From assembly GCA_946527885.1 (NCBI GenBank), contig CAMMYO010000002.1, positions 1-59,567 of the forward strand: a stretch of 59,567 nucleotides of DNA, given 5' to 3'. Shown here in pieces: positions 19,164-29,800 of this stretch (the stretch's first letter is position 1; each line of letters begins with the position of its first letter). The notes below the pieces were generated by a model that saw only the letters and a list, made by a program, of their open reading frames with translations, ran no database searches and had not been told where the DNA came from. Source of the DNA: an uncultured Candidatus Saccharibacteria bacterium (lineage in GTDB: Bacteria > Patescibacteriota > Saccharimonadia > Saccharimonadales > Saccharimonadaceae). The position numbers and the translations under genes were made by a program.

Positions 19164-22100
19164 ACGTGATAATTTCTCCTATCAATGAAGATGCTGACTG
19201 GATCGATAATTGTCGCGTAAACTGGTGAGCCTGGTTGAGAATTGTCGATAGTGATGATTTGCGGCTCGGTTTCGGTTGCGCCAAAAGCGTAACGCTCTTC
19301 CGGATGATAATTAGCGAGCATGGTTGAATATTCGACATATTCGAGCATGAAGGCGATATCTTCTTTGGTCTGCCCTGTCATGCGTGCGAGTGTGCCTTCG
19401 TAGCTTGTATCGATTGGATGTGTTTCTTCGTAGTCGGCTTCGTAAGCCATGATTGGGTTGGCGCCGCCAGAGTTATCTTCCATAGTACCAAGAATGCGCA
19501 TATCTTCGACGTAGCGCTGGTAGTACTTCATTTCGGAATCCCAGCGCGGGTTGCTACTCGAATTGAGACAGTTGGCGCCGGTGGCCCAATCTTCGTTGGC
19601 GATATCTTCGGCCGCGTTAATAACATCAAGGATATCGTTGACGACTGGCATGTTATTTAGGACGATGCCGCCGTCGGTTTGGAGTGCGCTCAAAATGTTG
19701 GCGTCTTTGACGCCCCAAGGCGATTCGCGATTGACGCAGAAGTTGATGAACTTGGCGAGTTCGGAGTTTTCTTTTACTTTGTGGCCGCCGTTTGAAATGT
19801 TATGGACGGATGCGGAGGCGCTACTGTTTGATTTGCCGGTAGCGGCAGTGACGGTAGTGCCGACTTTGTAGCCAAATGGATCGCCCTGCTTTGTGTCTGG
19901 GTCGGCCCAATCCCAGAAAACATAGTCGCTGCCATAACGATTATGAAGAACAGTGACATTGCGGATGTATTGTGAGCGGTCGTCGCGATCGATTTCGACA
20001 CCGTTGTTTTCGGCTGAAGTAATGTCGTAGCCATATGAGCCACAGTTAATGCAGTCATGTTCGAGAATTTCTGGTGGAATAGTGCGATTGCCGTTGACGA
20101 GAATGTCGCGTGCGGCTTCGAGAGAGTCTTTGATTTCTGGCTCGTAATTCGTGTCGTAGCGGCTGCGAGAGCGGCTGGAGAACCAGCTGCTGTTGCGAAT
20201 AAACTCAACTATGCTGCCCTGCGCGTCGGAAATACCTTTGCTTTTGCGATATTCGTAGAGATTAGCGAAGAATGAAAGTTCGGTCTTGAGCGCGTTGAGG
20301 CTGGAGCCGTTTTCGGCGCCGGCGACTGCGATAAGGCTGCGAAGCTCGCCATCATTGAGTGTGTATTTTTTGCCACTCCAAATGCTACCAGAGTTTGGGC
20401 TAGCAACGGCTGTGGTAGTAGTGCGACTGGTTTCGTCGGTATATTCTAGGTTTCGGCTAATGACGGCTTCGTAAGTTGCATCGTCTGGGTCTATATCGAT
20501 GGTCGAGAAATCGGTAGCAGTAATTGGGACGCCATACATGTCGCAGACGGCTTCCTTCATAAATTCGCAAGGCTGATAGATAGAGTTATACATGAGATCT
20601 TCGCTATAGGCTGAGGCGGCTGGGGTTAGCGAGCGAACGGCGCGACCGAAAGTATTCGTAATACTAGAAATGAAAGTAGACGGAGTCTTAGTATAGGCTG
20701 CAAAAGTGAATTGAGATAATAGTGAGCCCAGGAAAGTATTTGTGCTAGTAGTATCGAATGGACTGCGATTATAGCGATCAAGTTCGGCTTCTTCGCGGAG
20801 TGCGACGATGGTTTCGTGATTTTGCGTATCTACGCGATCGCTTGATGATGGCATGAAGCCAGAGGCGTTAGTGGCTAACTGTGATTTTGAGGCGGAGTCA
20901 CCTTGATCGAAGAGGTTGCCGGCTGGGATACCGGTGTATTTTTCGAAAACATCTTCGATGATAATACGAGCGAGGAAAGGAGTGACAGCGTTAATGAGTG
21001 CTGAAACAGCCCAAGTAATTGCAATGCCGCCGGCGGTTTGAACGACTGCGCCAATCACGAATTTTGCTAGTGCGCCGCCAGGAACGGCAATCGAAGCAAG
21101 CGAAACAATAGCGCTTGCTGCCATGGCGCCAGCACAGACAGTATTGGTTGCGCCGGTGCTGACGGCGATAGTGGTAGCAGCGCGCGTAATTGAGCCGATT
21201 GTGTAGTCGGCTGCATCGCTGACCTGCGTGATAGTATTACCGAGTTTGACTCTTGCGCCGGCTGATTGAATCGGGGCGCCATAGACGGTTTTTGTAATCG
21301 GGTTGCCGTTTTCGTCGGTCGATTCAACTTCTGATGTGGTTGGTGTGACGAGGAAGTTTAGGGTTTCATTGACGCCGGAAGTGCTACCCTCGCCTGCTTT
21401 AGCTTTACTAATTGGCTCCATGATGCTATGGAAATAAGCGATGGCGCGTGCGGTCTGAATGACGCTCGCGGTAATAGCGATCATGTTGGCGACGCGCAGG
21501 ACCGTACAGACAGGGACTGCAACATCTGACACTTTACTCGCGACGCTATTGGCGATGGCGCGAGCTTTAGTTTCGGCGTCAGCTTTAATTTTGCCGGTTT
21601 CGGTTTTTTCGCCACTACCACGAATTTCGTCTTCGCCGGTTTCTTCGTTTTTCTCGTGGTGACCGGTCTCAATAGTGCCATCAACCGAGCCGACATGTTC
21701 GGTGACGGTTTCTTTAAAAGCTTCGGTATCTTGTTTAGAATCGCCGGTAGCTTTGTGATTATCGTAAATATCGCGAGGGATACGCTTGTTAGTGTAAAAA
21801 CGGTCGGCGGCGTCATCGAAAAAGCCTGCCACGCGTCCGCGCTTGGCTTTCGTGTAGGCTTCACGGAAATTCATATCAGCGGCAAAATGCTGCTGGAAGT
21901 CGTTTGCGGTGATTGTTTCGCCGTTGTAGCGAAGAACGGTTGAGTGATTGGCGAGAATTTGATCGGTTTTGAAATTGCCCGCTGAGTCGATATAGCCAAC
22001 TTCGATGCCGTTCTTGCTGAGGCGTTTTTTCATGTAAGGCGTGAAAGTGGTATAGCGTTTGGTAAAATTGCTAACCTTGACCTGGTTGCCGCCATCGAGC

Positions 22101-22582
22101 ATGTATTTGAAAATGCGAGCGTTACGCATATGGTAAGAAGTAAACTGAACGTCGGTTGCCTGGGTATAGAGTGCGGAAATAAGCGGACCAAACATAGAAG
22201 AGGCGCCATAAAATAGACTGCCGCCACCAATAAGGAAACCGATTAGTAAGGCGATTGGGCCTTTGCGGGTTTTATCCTTTGATTTTTGATGCTGTCTGTT
22301 GCTGCCGGTGTATTGGCGGCCAGTTACGGAATTCCTGTGGGTGTTCCGATTGTCATCAAAAGGCTGTTTGAGGTTTGAGCTGGTTTGATTGGCTTCGTAA
22401 TTGCGCAAGGAATTTGCAAGGCGATCAGAAATAAGCGGCGTATTGTCGTTATCTGTTTTACTGGCCGCTTGTTCGGCTTCGGAAAGTTGGCGCTTAATAT
22501 CCGACGGGCGAATTATCGCCTCTTCCATCTGCATATATGGATCGTTTGGGCGACGATATCGTTGGTTTGGTGTGGAGACCAT
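19160..22582 (-). CDS. Giant T4SS-operon membrane/surface protein
   Basis: 1140 aa, overlapping the hydrolase gene by 4 nt and following the VirB4 gene by about 60 nt. The N-terminal 110 residues are polar and Asn/Gln-rich. A TM segment (GPIALLIGFLIGGGSLFYG, about 110-130) follows. Further hydrophobic Ala/Ile-rich segments lie around 355-385 and 465-545, and the C-terminal half is large and polar. It is a paralogue of the protein at 1-3334, with shared SPFD..STNTF.GS and C-terminal Cys-Pro-W-GV-type blocks. I see no enzyme motif. The size and operon place suggest a scaffold or surface component of the secretion machine. Confidence 0.85.
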   Translation of the reverse strand: MVSTPNQRYRRPNDPYMQMEEAIIRPSDIKRQLSEAEQAASKTDNDNTPLISDRLANSLRNYEANQTSSNLKQPFDDNRNTHRNSVTGRQYTGSNRQHQKSKDKTRKGPIALLIGFLIGGGSLFYGASSMFGPLISALYTQATDVQFTSYHMRNARIFKYMLDGGNQVKVSNFTKRYTTFTPYMKKRLSKNGIEVGYIDSAGNFKTDQILANHSTVLRYNGETITANDFQQHFAADMNFREAYTKAKRGRVAGFFDDAADRFYTNKRIPRDIYDNHKATGDSKQDTEAFKETVTEHVGSVDGTIETGHHEKNEETGEDEIRGSGEKTETGKIKADAETKARAIANSVASKVSDVAVPVCTVLRVANMIAITASVIQTARAIAYFHSIMEPISKAKAGEGSTSGVNETLNFLVTPTTSEVESTDENGNPITKTVYGAPIQSAGARVKLGNTITQVSDAADYTIGSITRAATTIAVSTGATNTVCAGAMAASAIVSLASIAVPGGALAKFVIGAVVQTAGGIAITWAVSALINAVTPFLARIIIEDVFEKYTGIPAGNLFDQGDSASKSQLATNASGFMPSSSDRVDTQNHETIVALREEAELDRYNRSPFDTTSTNTFLGSLLSQFTFAAYTKTPSTFISSITNTFGRAVRSLTPAASAYSEDLMYNSIYQPCEFMKEAVCDMYGVPITATDFSTIDIDPDDATYEAVISRNLEYTDETSRTTTTAVASPNSGSIWSGKKYTLNDGELRSLIAVAGAENGSSLNALKTELSFFANLYEYRKSKGISDAQGSIVEFIRNSSWFSSRSRSRYDTNYEPEIKDSLEAARDILVNGNRTIPPEILEHDCINCGSYGYDITSAENNGVEIDRDDRSQYIRNVTVLHNRYGSDYVFWDWADPDTKQGDPFGYKVGTTVTAATGKSNSSASASVHNISNGGHKVKENSELAKFINFCVNRESPWGVKDANILSALQTDGGIVLNNMPVVNDILDVINAAEDIANEDWATGANCLNSSSNPRWDSEMKYYQRYVEDMRILGTMEDNSGGANPIMAYEADYEETHPIDTSYEGTLARMTGQTKEDIAFMLEYVEYSTMLANYHPEERYAFGATETEPQIITIDNSQPGSPVYATIIDPVSIFIDRRNYHV

Positions 22583-22643
22583 ATCTTTTATTATTTTACA
22601 ATATTTTACCTAAAAAGTCTAGATGTGGAGCTAGACGGTAATG

Positions 22644-24431
22644 CTATTTTTTAGCGTTCGGATTAGTGGTAATGAGCTCTTCTTCACGCTCGCTAGCAAT
22701 AATCTGAATATGTACGTGGTTTTGGCCAGCAAAGAAGAGGCCTTGACCGACCGGGAAGTTGGCGAGACGTTTGCGCTCCTCGTCGGTGAGTTTAAAGACA
22801 TCCGAAAGAACATCGACGGCCGAAGCGGACTGCTTGAGAAGTAGCTGCATAGAAGAGTTGCCAACAATAGCGCGGCCAAGCTTTGAGCTCATAAAGTCCT
22901 CAACATCCTGAGTAATCGTGGTGAGACCGAGATAATATTTACGAGCGCGCTTAGCGAGACTAAACAAGAAGTTAGCGGAATCTTCGTACTGCATAAGCTG
23001 CCAGGCCTCGTCAACCAAGAGGAGGCGCTTGCGCTGATCGGCGCGAACGATACTCCAAATGTGCGACAAGACAACGTACATAGCGACTGGGCGCAATTCG
23101 TCTTCAAGGTCGCGAATGTTAAAGACGACCATCTGGTTATTAATATCAATATTGGATTGCTGCGAGAAAATACCTGCAAAAGTACCAGTAGTATATTTGC
23201 GAAGGCGCTGAGCGAGAGCTGGACCCGAGCCGCCCATATGCAAAAGCGTGTCGAAAAGGTTGGAAATGGTTGGAGGTGGTGCGTTATGGGTAAGTGGGTC
23301 GCTGGTAATGCCGGCGCGCGCATAAGTATCGATGATAGCTTGATCGAGGTCGGCTTCTTCGACAGAAGTTAGGCCTTGTCCGCCGCCGAGCATGATGCGG
23401 AACAAACCATGCAGAGTGGCGATATTGGTGCGCAACGAGTCGTTGGCATCTTCGGAATCGACGAGCTTTGGTAAATCGAAAGGATTAATGCGGACGTCGG
23501 AGTTGAGGCTGAGGCGAATGTAGGTGCCACCGACAGCATCGCAAAGCTTTTGATACTCGTTTTCTGGGTCGATAATGAGGATTTCAGCGCCGACCATCAT
23601 GGAGCGAAGCGCTTCAAGCTTCACGGTGAAGGATTTACCTGCACCAGACTTCGCGAAGACGACCATGTTGGCGTTTTCCAAAGTAAAGCGGTCGAAAATA
23701 ACGAGACCGTTGTTGTGCATATTGATGCCGTAGAGAATACCTTTTTCCTGAGTCAAATCGGCCGAAGTGAATGGGAAGCTAGTAGAAATCGCGCCCGTGT
23801 TCATGTTGCGGCGAATTTGCAACTGGTCGGTACATTGCGGCATGGTACTGTTCATGCCCTGCTCCTGCTGGGAAGTAGCAACTTTTGTGAAGACCATTTG
23901 CTGACCGAAAATGTTTTCAATTTTGTGCTGTACGAATTGGAGTTCGTCGAGAGAATCGGCATAAACGGTAATATAGAGACCGTAGCGGAAGAATTTTTCG
24001 GCGCCGACCTGAAGTTGATCGCGGAGTTCCTCGGCGTCGTTAAGGGCGGCTTCGAGCTCTGGGTCACGAGTTTTGCCCTTTTCGTTATTGATATTCATGC
24101 TCGCTTCGAGCTGGGTAACCTTCTTGGTAAGGTTTTTCATAATGACGCTGGTGTCGGCCGGGTAAATATACATTGAGATGTCGAGTACTTCGTCGATATT
24201 GATGACAGTACTGAGCCAGCCCGTGTAAAGCGTGCGTGGGTAGCCATAAACGTAAATCGTGCGGCCATATTTGGTGCCGAGACGGAAAAAGTCGCGTTCG
24301 ATTTCGATGCTTGATGGCGAAATAAGATCGCGTAAAGTGGTAATACCGGCCTCAAAGGCTTGCTGGACTTCGAGCTCTTCTTGGAGCTGAGCTTGCTGGG
24401 CGATGTCGCCGGCGTTTGTTTTCTTTGCCAT
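22644..24431 (-). CDS. virB4: VirB4-type T4SS ATPase
   Basis: 595 aa. The N-terminal part (about 1-250) resembles the CagE/TrbE/VirB4 region in reduced form. Walker A is FAKSGAGKSFTVK (260-272), followed by ILIIDPENEY, which is typical of the VirB4/TraC family. Walker B is LLLVDEAWQLM near 485, then TITQDVEDF. VirB4 ATPases power assembly of T4SS pili and channels at the inner membrane. The upstream gene supplies what looks like an extra N-terminal domain, spaced by 1 nt. No VirD4 coupling protein or VirB11 is in the window, so DNA transfer is not implied. Confidence 0.93.
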   Translation of the reverse strand: MAKKTNAGDIAQQAQLQEELEVQQAFEAGITTLRDLISPSSIEIERDFFRLGTKYGRTIYVYGYPRTLYTGWLSTVINIDEVLDISMYIYPADTSVIMKNLTKKVTQLEASMNINNEKGKTRDPELEAALNDAEELRDQLQVGAEKFFRYGLYITVYADSLDELQFVQHKIENIFGQQMVFTKVATSQQEQGMNSTMPQCTDQLQIRRNMNTGAISTSFPFTSADLTQEKGILYGINMHNNGLVIFDRFTLENANMVVFAKSGAGKSFTVKLEALRSMMVGAEILIIDPENEYQKLCDAVGGTYIRLSLNSDVRINPFDLPKLVDSEDANDSLRTNIATLHGLFRIMLGGGQGLTSVEEADLDQAIIDTYARAGITSDPLTHNAPPPTISNLFDTLLHMGGSGPALAQRLRKYTTGTFAGIFSQQSNIDINNQMVVFNIRDLEDELRPVAMYVVLSHIWSIVRADQRKRLLLVDEAWQLMQYEDSANFLFSLAKRARKYYLGLTTITQDVEDFMSSKLGRAIVGNSSMQLLLKQSASAVDVLSDVFKLTDEERKRLANFPVGQGLFFAGQNHVHIQIIASEREEELITTNPNAKK

Positions 24432-24432
24432 A

Positions 24433-25254
24433 TTATAGTTCCTCTCCTAGTTTACTCTTTCGTACGTATAGATGGGCGAGTTTGTTGAAGTCGCCGAGTG
24501 GCTGATGGACAGCAGTGTCTGGGTTGTTGAAGTTATAGTAAAGCTGGCTGAGTTCGCGAGTGTTAAGGCGAACGGCGTGGACACCCATTTGATAAAGGCC
24601 GGAAACGACAGTTTCGCAGTAGTTATTCATTTCACTGATAGCCTTGTCGTACTTTTCGCGAGAGATGCGAACAGTGGTTGGCTGTGCAGTGGCGCGAGAA
24701 ATCATCTGAACGATGCTCTTGGTTTGCTCTGCTGCCTTGGCGTCTTCTGGAGAGCTGTAGTATGGAATGATAATAAAGAAAGATTTATCCATAATGTTCG
24801 CCTCCTGAGAGAGAACGTCGATAAAGTCGATGTAGTAATCCATAAGGCGACCGAGAAGCATGTTATCCTCGTTGCGGCGCATTTCGGAGAGGCTGTTGAG
24901 ATATGGGCCAATATCGACGCGCTGAGAGCGGATTAAGATTTGGATTGGGAAATTGAGAGAGTTAAGGAAGTTTTGATAGGAATATTCGATACCCTCGCGC
25001 TCGTTGTTTGACATGAGGTCGAAGTTGATGGATTTACATGCAATAACGGAGCGGAAAGAGCCATCTTTCATGACAACCATGGAGTCGCGGAGCTCAGAAA
25101 TCAGCAAAGTGCCCTGCGAGGAACGTGGGTCGTCCTTTTTTCTTGTAGTGGTTTCATCTGGCGTAGGCTGCGCTGCCGGCGCGGCGGCATTAGGAGCGGC
25201 TTGCGGAGCGGCTTGGGCTGGATTTATGGATTGATTTTGCTGATTTGGTTGCAT
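24433..25254 (-). CDS. TraC-like / VirB4 N-terminal-domain protein
   Basis: 273 aa. A proline/alanine/glutamine-rich leader (about 1-40) precedes a conserved core (LLISELRDSMVVMKDGSFRS and YQNFLNSLNFPIQILI). That core resembles the domain in front of the ATPase in TraC-type proteins and in split systems of Gram-positives. There is no Walker motif. It is followed 1 nt later by virB4 and preceded by the PrgI gene, the usual order in Gram-positive and CPR T4SS loci. It probably forms a complex with VirB4. The family name is inferred from pattern and context. Confidence 0.8.
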   Translation of the reverse strand: MQPNQQNQSINPAQAAPQAAPNAAAPAAQPTPDETTTRKKDDPRSSQGTLLISELRDSMVVMKDGSFRSVIACKSINFDLMSNNEREGIEYSYQNFLNSLNFPIQILIRSQRVDIGPYLNSLSEMRRNEDNMLLGRLMDYYIDFIDVLSQEANIMDKSFFIIIPYYSSPEDAKAAEQTKSIVQMISRATAQPTTVRISREKYDKAISEMNNYCETVVSGLYQMGVHAVRLNTRELSQLYYNFNNPDTAVHQPLGDFNKLAHLYVRKSKLGEEL

Positions 25255-25263
25255 AATAACTCC

Positions 25264-26763
25264 TTAATGTAATGAAATATACACTTCCCCATTGTTTTGT
25301 TGGCTTCCCTTGACGCGGTTAGCCTGCTTTGCGATAGTCTCGACGGAAAATACTTTGTTGTTGGCTAATTCAATCATGTCTGCATCTGGCTCTTCTTCGG
25401 ACGCGTCTTCTTCCTCGACTTCGGTATTCTCGGTTGGTTGCTCGACTTTGGTGTCCGATTTCTGGTATTCGTTGCGGATAGCATTGAAATCTTCTACATT
25501 AACGCCGGCGCCGGATTTGCCTTGTGCCAGTGCGATGGCGTTACGGGCGGCGATTTGAGCATCGGTGAGTTTCTCGTCGTCTTCGATAGGGTCGATTTTG
25601 GCTTTGCGACTTTCGATTTCTTCAAGCGAAGGCATTGCGTAAGGGTTCATTGGCTCTGGCACGAAAACGGCTTTTACTGGCATATCGGCTTCGACGATGA
25701 CGGAAGATTTCGGCTTGGCTGGTTCTGGAGCGACTTGAGACGGCTCTGGAGAGGTTTCGGCTGGTGCTTGATAATCGTCGATGTCGCCAGCGTCGGCCAA
25801 TGAAGTGCCGGCTGATTTTTGTGGTTGCGGTTGTGGAATTGGTTGAGCTGCAGCAACCGGGATTTGTGGCTGTGGCATTGGAAGTGGCTGGACAGGCTGA
25901 GCTTGTGGTTGCGGCATTGGTTGAGTTTGCGGAATTGGTTGCGGCATCGGCATCGGCTGCGATTGTGGATTTTCGGCGATTGGCTGCGCGATAGTGTTGT
26001 TTTGTGGTACGTCGTAATATTGTGGCACCTGGAAATTGTTTGGAGGGAGATTCGGCACCTGGGTTTGCGGTGTTGGCGAGGCTAGTTCGGAGCCTTCGAT
26101 ATTTGGAGAAACTGGGACTGGCTCTGGTTTAACATGAGCTTCGATGGCAGCATTTTGCGATTGAGCTGCATTGTTAGTTTCGATGGCGGCACGCATTTGA
26201 TCGACAAGCTGCTGGTGGCGATTCTCGGTGCTAGTTTGGATAGCTTGGTCGAGATTGGAGTTTTGCGGCAACTCAAAAATATCTTTCTGAGCTTGCGCTT
26301 CTGCGTAGACATCTTCTTGGAGCGAGGTTTGAGCGGCGCCATCTTTAATGGCGTAACCCTCAGTATCAATAAGATTGGCAAGGAAGGATAGACGATGTGA
26401 GGCCTCTTCTTGTGATAGACCGTTAGTACGATCCTCTTCGATTTGTTTTGGTGCGGCGATTTCGACCGTGGTTTCGGACATGCCTGGATACCACGGGCGA
26501 ATATGGGTCTTTTTGTAGTAACTGTAGATTGCGCCAAAATAAGTTTCCATTGGCTGGTCGCGCTTGATAGGCAGCGCTAGAGCGCCAAAGAAAGCGACGA
26601 ATGGTAAAACAATAATGCAAAGTAATGGAAAAATATTAAACAAAACAACGCCGAGGCCGATAAAAGCCGCGACGATCAAAAGATAAATAAACTGGCGAAA
26701 AGTAAATGGCCCAAGAAGTTTATCTTCGGCTTCGACATCCTGAGGAACTTTATATTGCGCCAT
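25264..26763 (-). CDS. PrgI-domain membrane protein with long Pro/Gln-rich tail
   Basis: 499 aa. The first 110 residues match the PrgI family: YKVPQDVEAEDKLLGPFTFR, two adjacent TM helices (about 26-70), then a segment with IRPWYPGM. PrgI proteins are small VirB3-like membrane parts of T4SS and are usually about 110-150 aa. Here some 380 residues are added. They include a Pro/Gln/Met repeat tract (repeated QPMPQPQ-type units, DNA about 25810-26000) and acidic regions, probably disordered and cytoplasmic. It lies between the VirB6-like and TraC-like genes. Confidence 0.85.
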   Translation of the reverse strand: MAQYKVPQDVEAEDKLLGPFTFRQFIYLLIVAAFIGLGVVLFNIFPLLCIIVLPFVAFFGALALPIKRDQPMETYFGAIYSYYKKTHIRPWYPGMSETTVEIAAPKQIEEDRTNGLSQEEASHRLSFLANLIDTEGYAIKDGAAQTSLQEDVYAEAQAQKDIFELPQNSNLDQAIQTSTENRHQQLVDQMRAAIETNNAAQSQNAAIEAHVKPEPVPVSPNIEGSELASPTPQTQVPNLPPNNFQVPQYYDVPQNNTIAQPIAENPQSQPMPMPQPIPQTQPMPQPQAQPVQPLPMPQPQIPVAAAQPIPQPQPQKSAGTSLADAGDIDDYQAPAETSPEPSQVAPEPAKPKSSVIVEADMPVKAVFVPEPMNPYAMPSLEEIESRKAKIDPIEDDEKLTDAQIAARNAIALAQGKSGAGVNVEDFNAIRNEYQKSDTKVEQPTENTEVEEEDASEEEPDADMIELANNKVFSVETIAKQANRVKGSQQNNGEVYISLH

Positions 26764-26811
26764 ATGTATATTTTACCATAATCATTATTATTTTTGCCTG
26801 TGCCCCGCCCT

Positions 26812-26843
26812 TAAAATCCGCCGTTTTGCGGGCGGATTTTAAG
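26812..26843 (-). terminator. Hairpin at the end of the VirB6-like gene
   Basis: AAAATCCGCC / GGGCGGATTTT with a short loop overlaps the stop codon of the 26839 gene. The T-tract after the stem is weak, so it may only attenuate read-through into the PrgI gene. Confidence 0.5.
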
Positions 26844-29800
26844 GTGTTGTTGGTGGCGTAGGCGTGAATGTAATTGTTCTTGGATCGACCCAGCCTGCGC
26901 CAGTATTGTTGTCTTCCGTATGTAGGCCGAGCAATTCGACGATAGAAGTATTCATCTCGCCTAAGCGCATACTCTGGTTCTTTTGACAGAGCGCATTGAG
27001 CTGACCATGAGCGTTGAGTGCATCGATAAATTCCTTGCTAAGAACCATCTTGCCATCGGCGGACATACACTTGTCGGCATGAATATCAACGGTAGGATCA
27101 ATAGCGTGTTGGCGGCGTGCTTTTGCGTCGTTGTAAGCGAGCAAGAATGCGTTGAGAGACTTGATGGTATCGGATTTCTGTTTGGCAATTTGCTGCGGGG
27201 ACATGTCGCGGACAAGCTCAAGAACCTGCTTATGGATGATGTCCTGGTGCACTTCGGACGCGAGATAATCGCGACGATTAGCAAATAGTTGTTCTCCATC
27301 AAATGTGTTATCTTTAATTTGGCTTTGCATTTGGCCGATATTGACATCGAAGTTACCAGTAGCCATGAGAATTTCATATTTGAGCTTCTCGCCCTCTGGA
27401 CCGTCACACAAGGCGCTGCGCAAGTACTTGAGCTGGTGCGCGATTGGACTTTGCTCCTTAACGGACAAGACGCTGCCGTCGGGAGCATAAGTGGTAACGG
27501 TTGGGGCTGGCATGCGATAGACGAAAGTCTTAGCGCCAGTAGCCGGATCAACTTCTTCTTCGCCATACATATCGCGAACTTGCTGTTTGATACCATTCTT
27601 ATCCATTTCGAGAACGAAGCTAGCGTTCTTTTCATCGTCTGCGAGCTGATCGATACAGACTTTGCGGAACATCTTAGCGTTTTCGCCAGTAACGGAGTCG
27701 ACTGTTTCGCCTTGGGCGTTGGTGACGGTGACGATTTCGCCGTTAGAGTCGAGATGGCGGCGTTCGCTAAGGAATTCGTCAAAGGTGACGAAGGAGCGTA
27801 GGTTGAGATCGTTGCCGTTGTATTCGGCGTTACCGTTCATGCCGCGACGCATCATGAGGGCCTTACCGTAAAGGCCAAGGCGCCAGTCGTCTTTCTTGTA
27901 CTGAACGAGCGTATCGGCGAGACGTTTCTGCATTTCGATATTCTCTTCCCCAGTAATCATTGGGGTAATTTCTGCAACTTTACGATCGAGCAAGTCCCAG
28001 TCGCCGCGTTTTGCAACGATGCGGAGCGCAGCTTCGAGCGCGTTGGCGTCTTTGTTGCGAGCTGCTTCAGTAAGCTGATTGAGAGGGCCAGGACCAGCCG
28101 GCATAGCGTCGAAGAGAGTCTCGTATTCGGCTTCTTCTTCGCGGTCAACCTTATTGCGAGCGCTAATAGCGGTAGCCATAGCAGAGCGCAAACTGTGGTG
28201 AGCATCCTGCGAGTTGAAGTTCTGATAATGGAAGGTGTCGAGAAGCTGATTCTGAATATTCTGCGACTCGACGCTGGTATCCTTGAAATCGCCATTTTTG
28301 TCGGTTTCGAGCGCAGTTCTGATGCGATCAGCGCGAGATTTGGCGTTAGCAAGAGAGACTTGGCGCTGGCGGACGGTTGCCATATGATCATCGACAACAA
28401 GATGGCCAAAGCGGTTATTGTTGGCGATAATTGCGTCGCGATGGCGTGCGCCAAATGCGTTTTCGTCGAGACCTTCATCGATATCGGTAGCGATTTGACG
28501 GCGTGCGATATCGTTTTCCATCTTGCGAATTTGCTGCTCTTGGTAAGCACGCAAACGGTAGCCGCGGTTGGAGCCGAAGCCATCAGTGCGCATACTGGCC
28601 ATAGCGTTCGTAGTATAAGTATCGACATTGTTCGCGGTGAGGTTGCGCGTATCGAAGGCGCGGCGAGCGCGGCGATTTTCAAGATATTGCGCAAGACGAG
28701 TAGATACACCACGGTTTGGATTGGTGTTGGCGAGCTGGCGTTGGCGTGCGAGTTCGCGAGATTCGCCAGCGTAGCGCTGTAGTGAGCGAGTAGCAGGATT
28801 GGCGAGACGGAAGACCATGCCATTGATGCCACCAAGGACGGTGCCAGTCATGCGTAGTAATGGGAATGTCATAAATAGCGGTAAGACACGAACGGCGATA
28901 CCGAGAATTACGGTGAGCCAGTTATCGGCAGAAGTAATAATTACGACACCAGCAAGCTGAGATGCGCCATAAAGGACCGAGAACATCGGATAGAAGATAA
29001 GCATGCGTACGAAGGTATCGTACCAGCGGCGGAACCATTTTTCGGTGTTCGGCAAGGTGTAGCAAATGATTGCGAGCGGCGAAATCATAGCCAAGAAATA
29101 GACCAAGGCTTGGCGGGCGGCCATAGTGATAATGGCGGAAACGACAGCAAGCACGCCAGCGAGAATGACTGGCAAAAGCATAACCATCAAGCCCATAACG
29201 CCACCGTTCATAGTGAGCGCGACTGTAATAACACCTGCACCGGTTACGCCAATACCAAGAATGGCGGCGGTAAGATCGGCGATAGAAATGGATTGTGCGA
29301 AATCGGAAATGTTGCCGTTCGCGAGTGCCGAAGCGAGAATATCGTTAAAGAGAGCGTATAGGCCAGAACCGGTGATAGTACTGAGATCCATGGCGACCAT
29401 ACAGATAGTAAGGCTAACGTTCGCGAGAATTGCCCCAACAATAAAGCGCGGCAATGCTCGTTTGACGCCGTAATTGCTAATTCCAATGCCGGAAATTTGC
29501 GAGAAAACGATAATTAAGAGGAAAATCACCAATACAGTGTTAGTGAAGCCGCGGAAATACTCCCAGACTTGTAAGAATGGCGAGTTGGCGTCACGAGAGA
29601 TTGGTTTTATCTTGATGAGTTGCTCTAGAATATTGAAGGCGCCATCAATAATACCGGACAAAAAACCCGCGCCTGGACAGACTAACCAGCCGACATAGCC
29701 GGCGGCGTCGTAACAAGTTTCGCGGTTTTCATCTGAAAAGTCGGTAACTTCAGTGATTTCACTTAGATCAGTTGGCGATTCGCCTGTGTTAGTTTCTGGC

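Noticed and set aside
23550-24176. 208-aa ORF on the + strand
   Set aside because: Antisense shadow of virB4 without a start signal.
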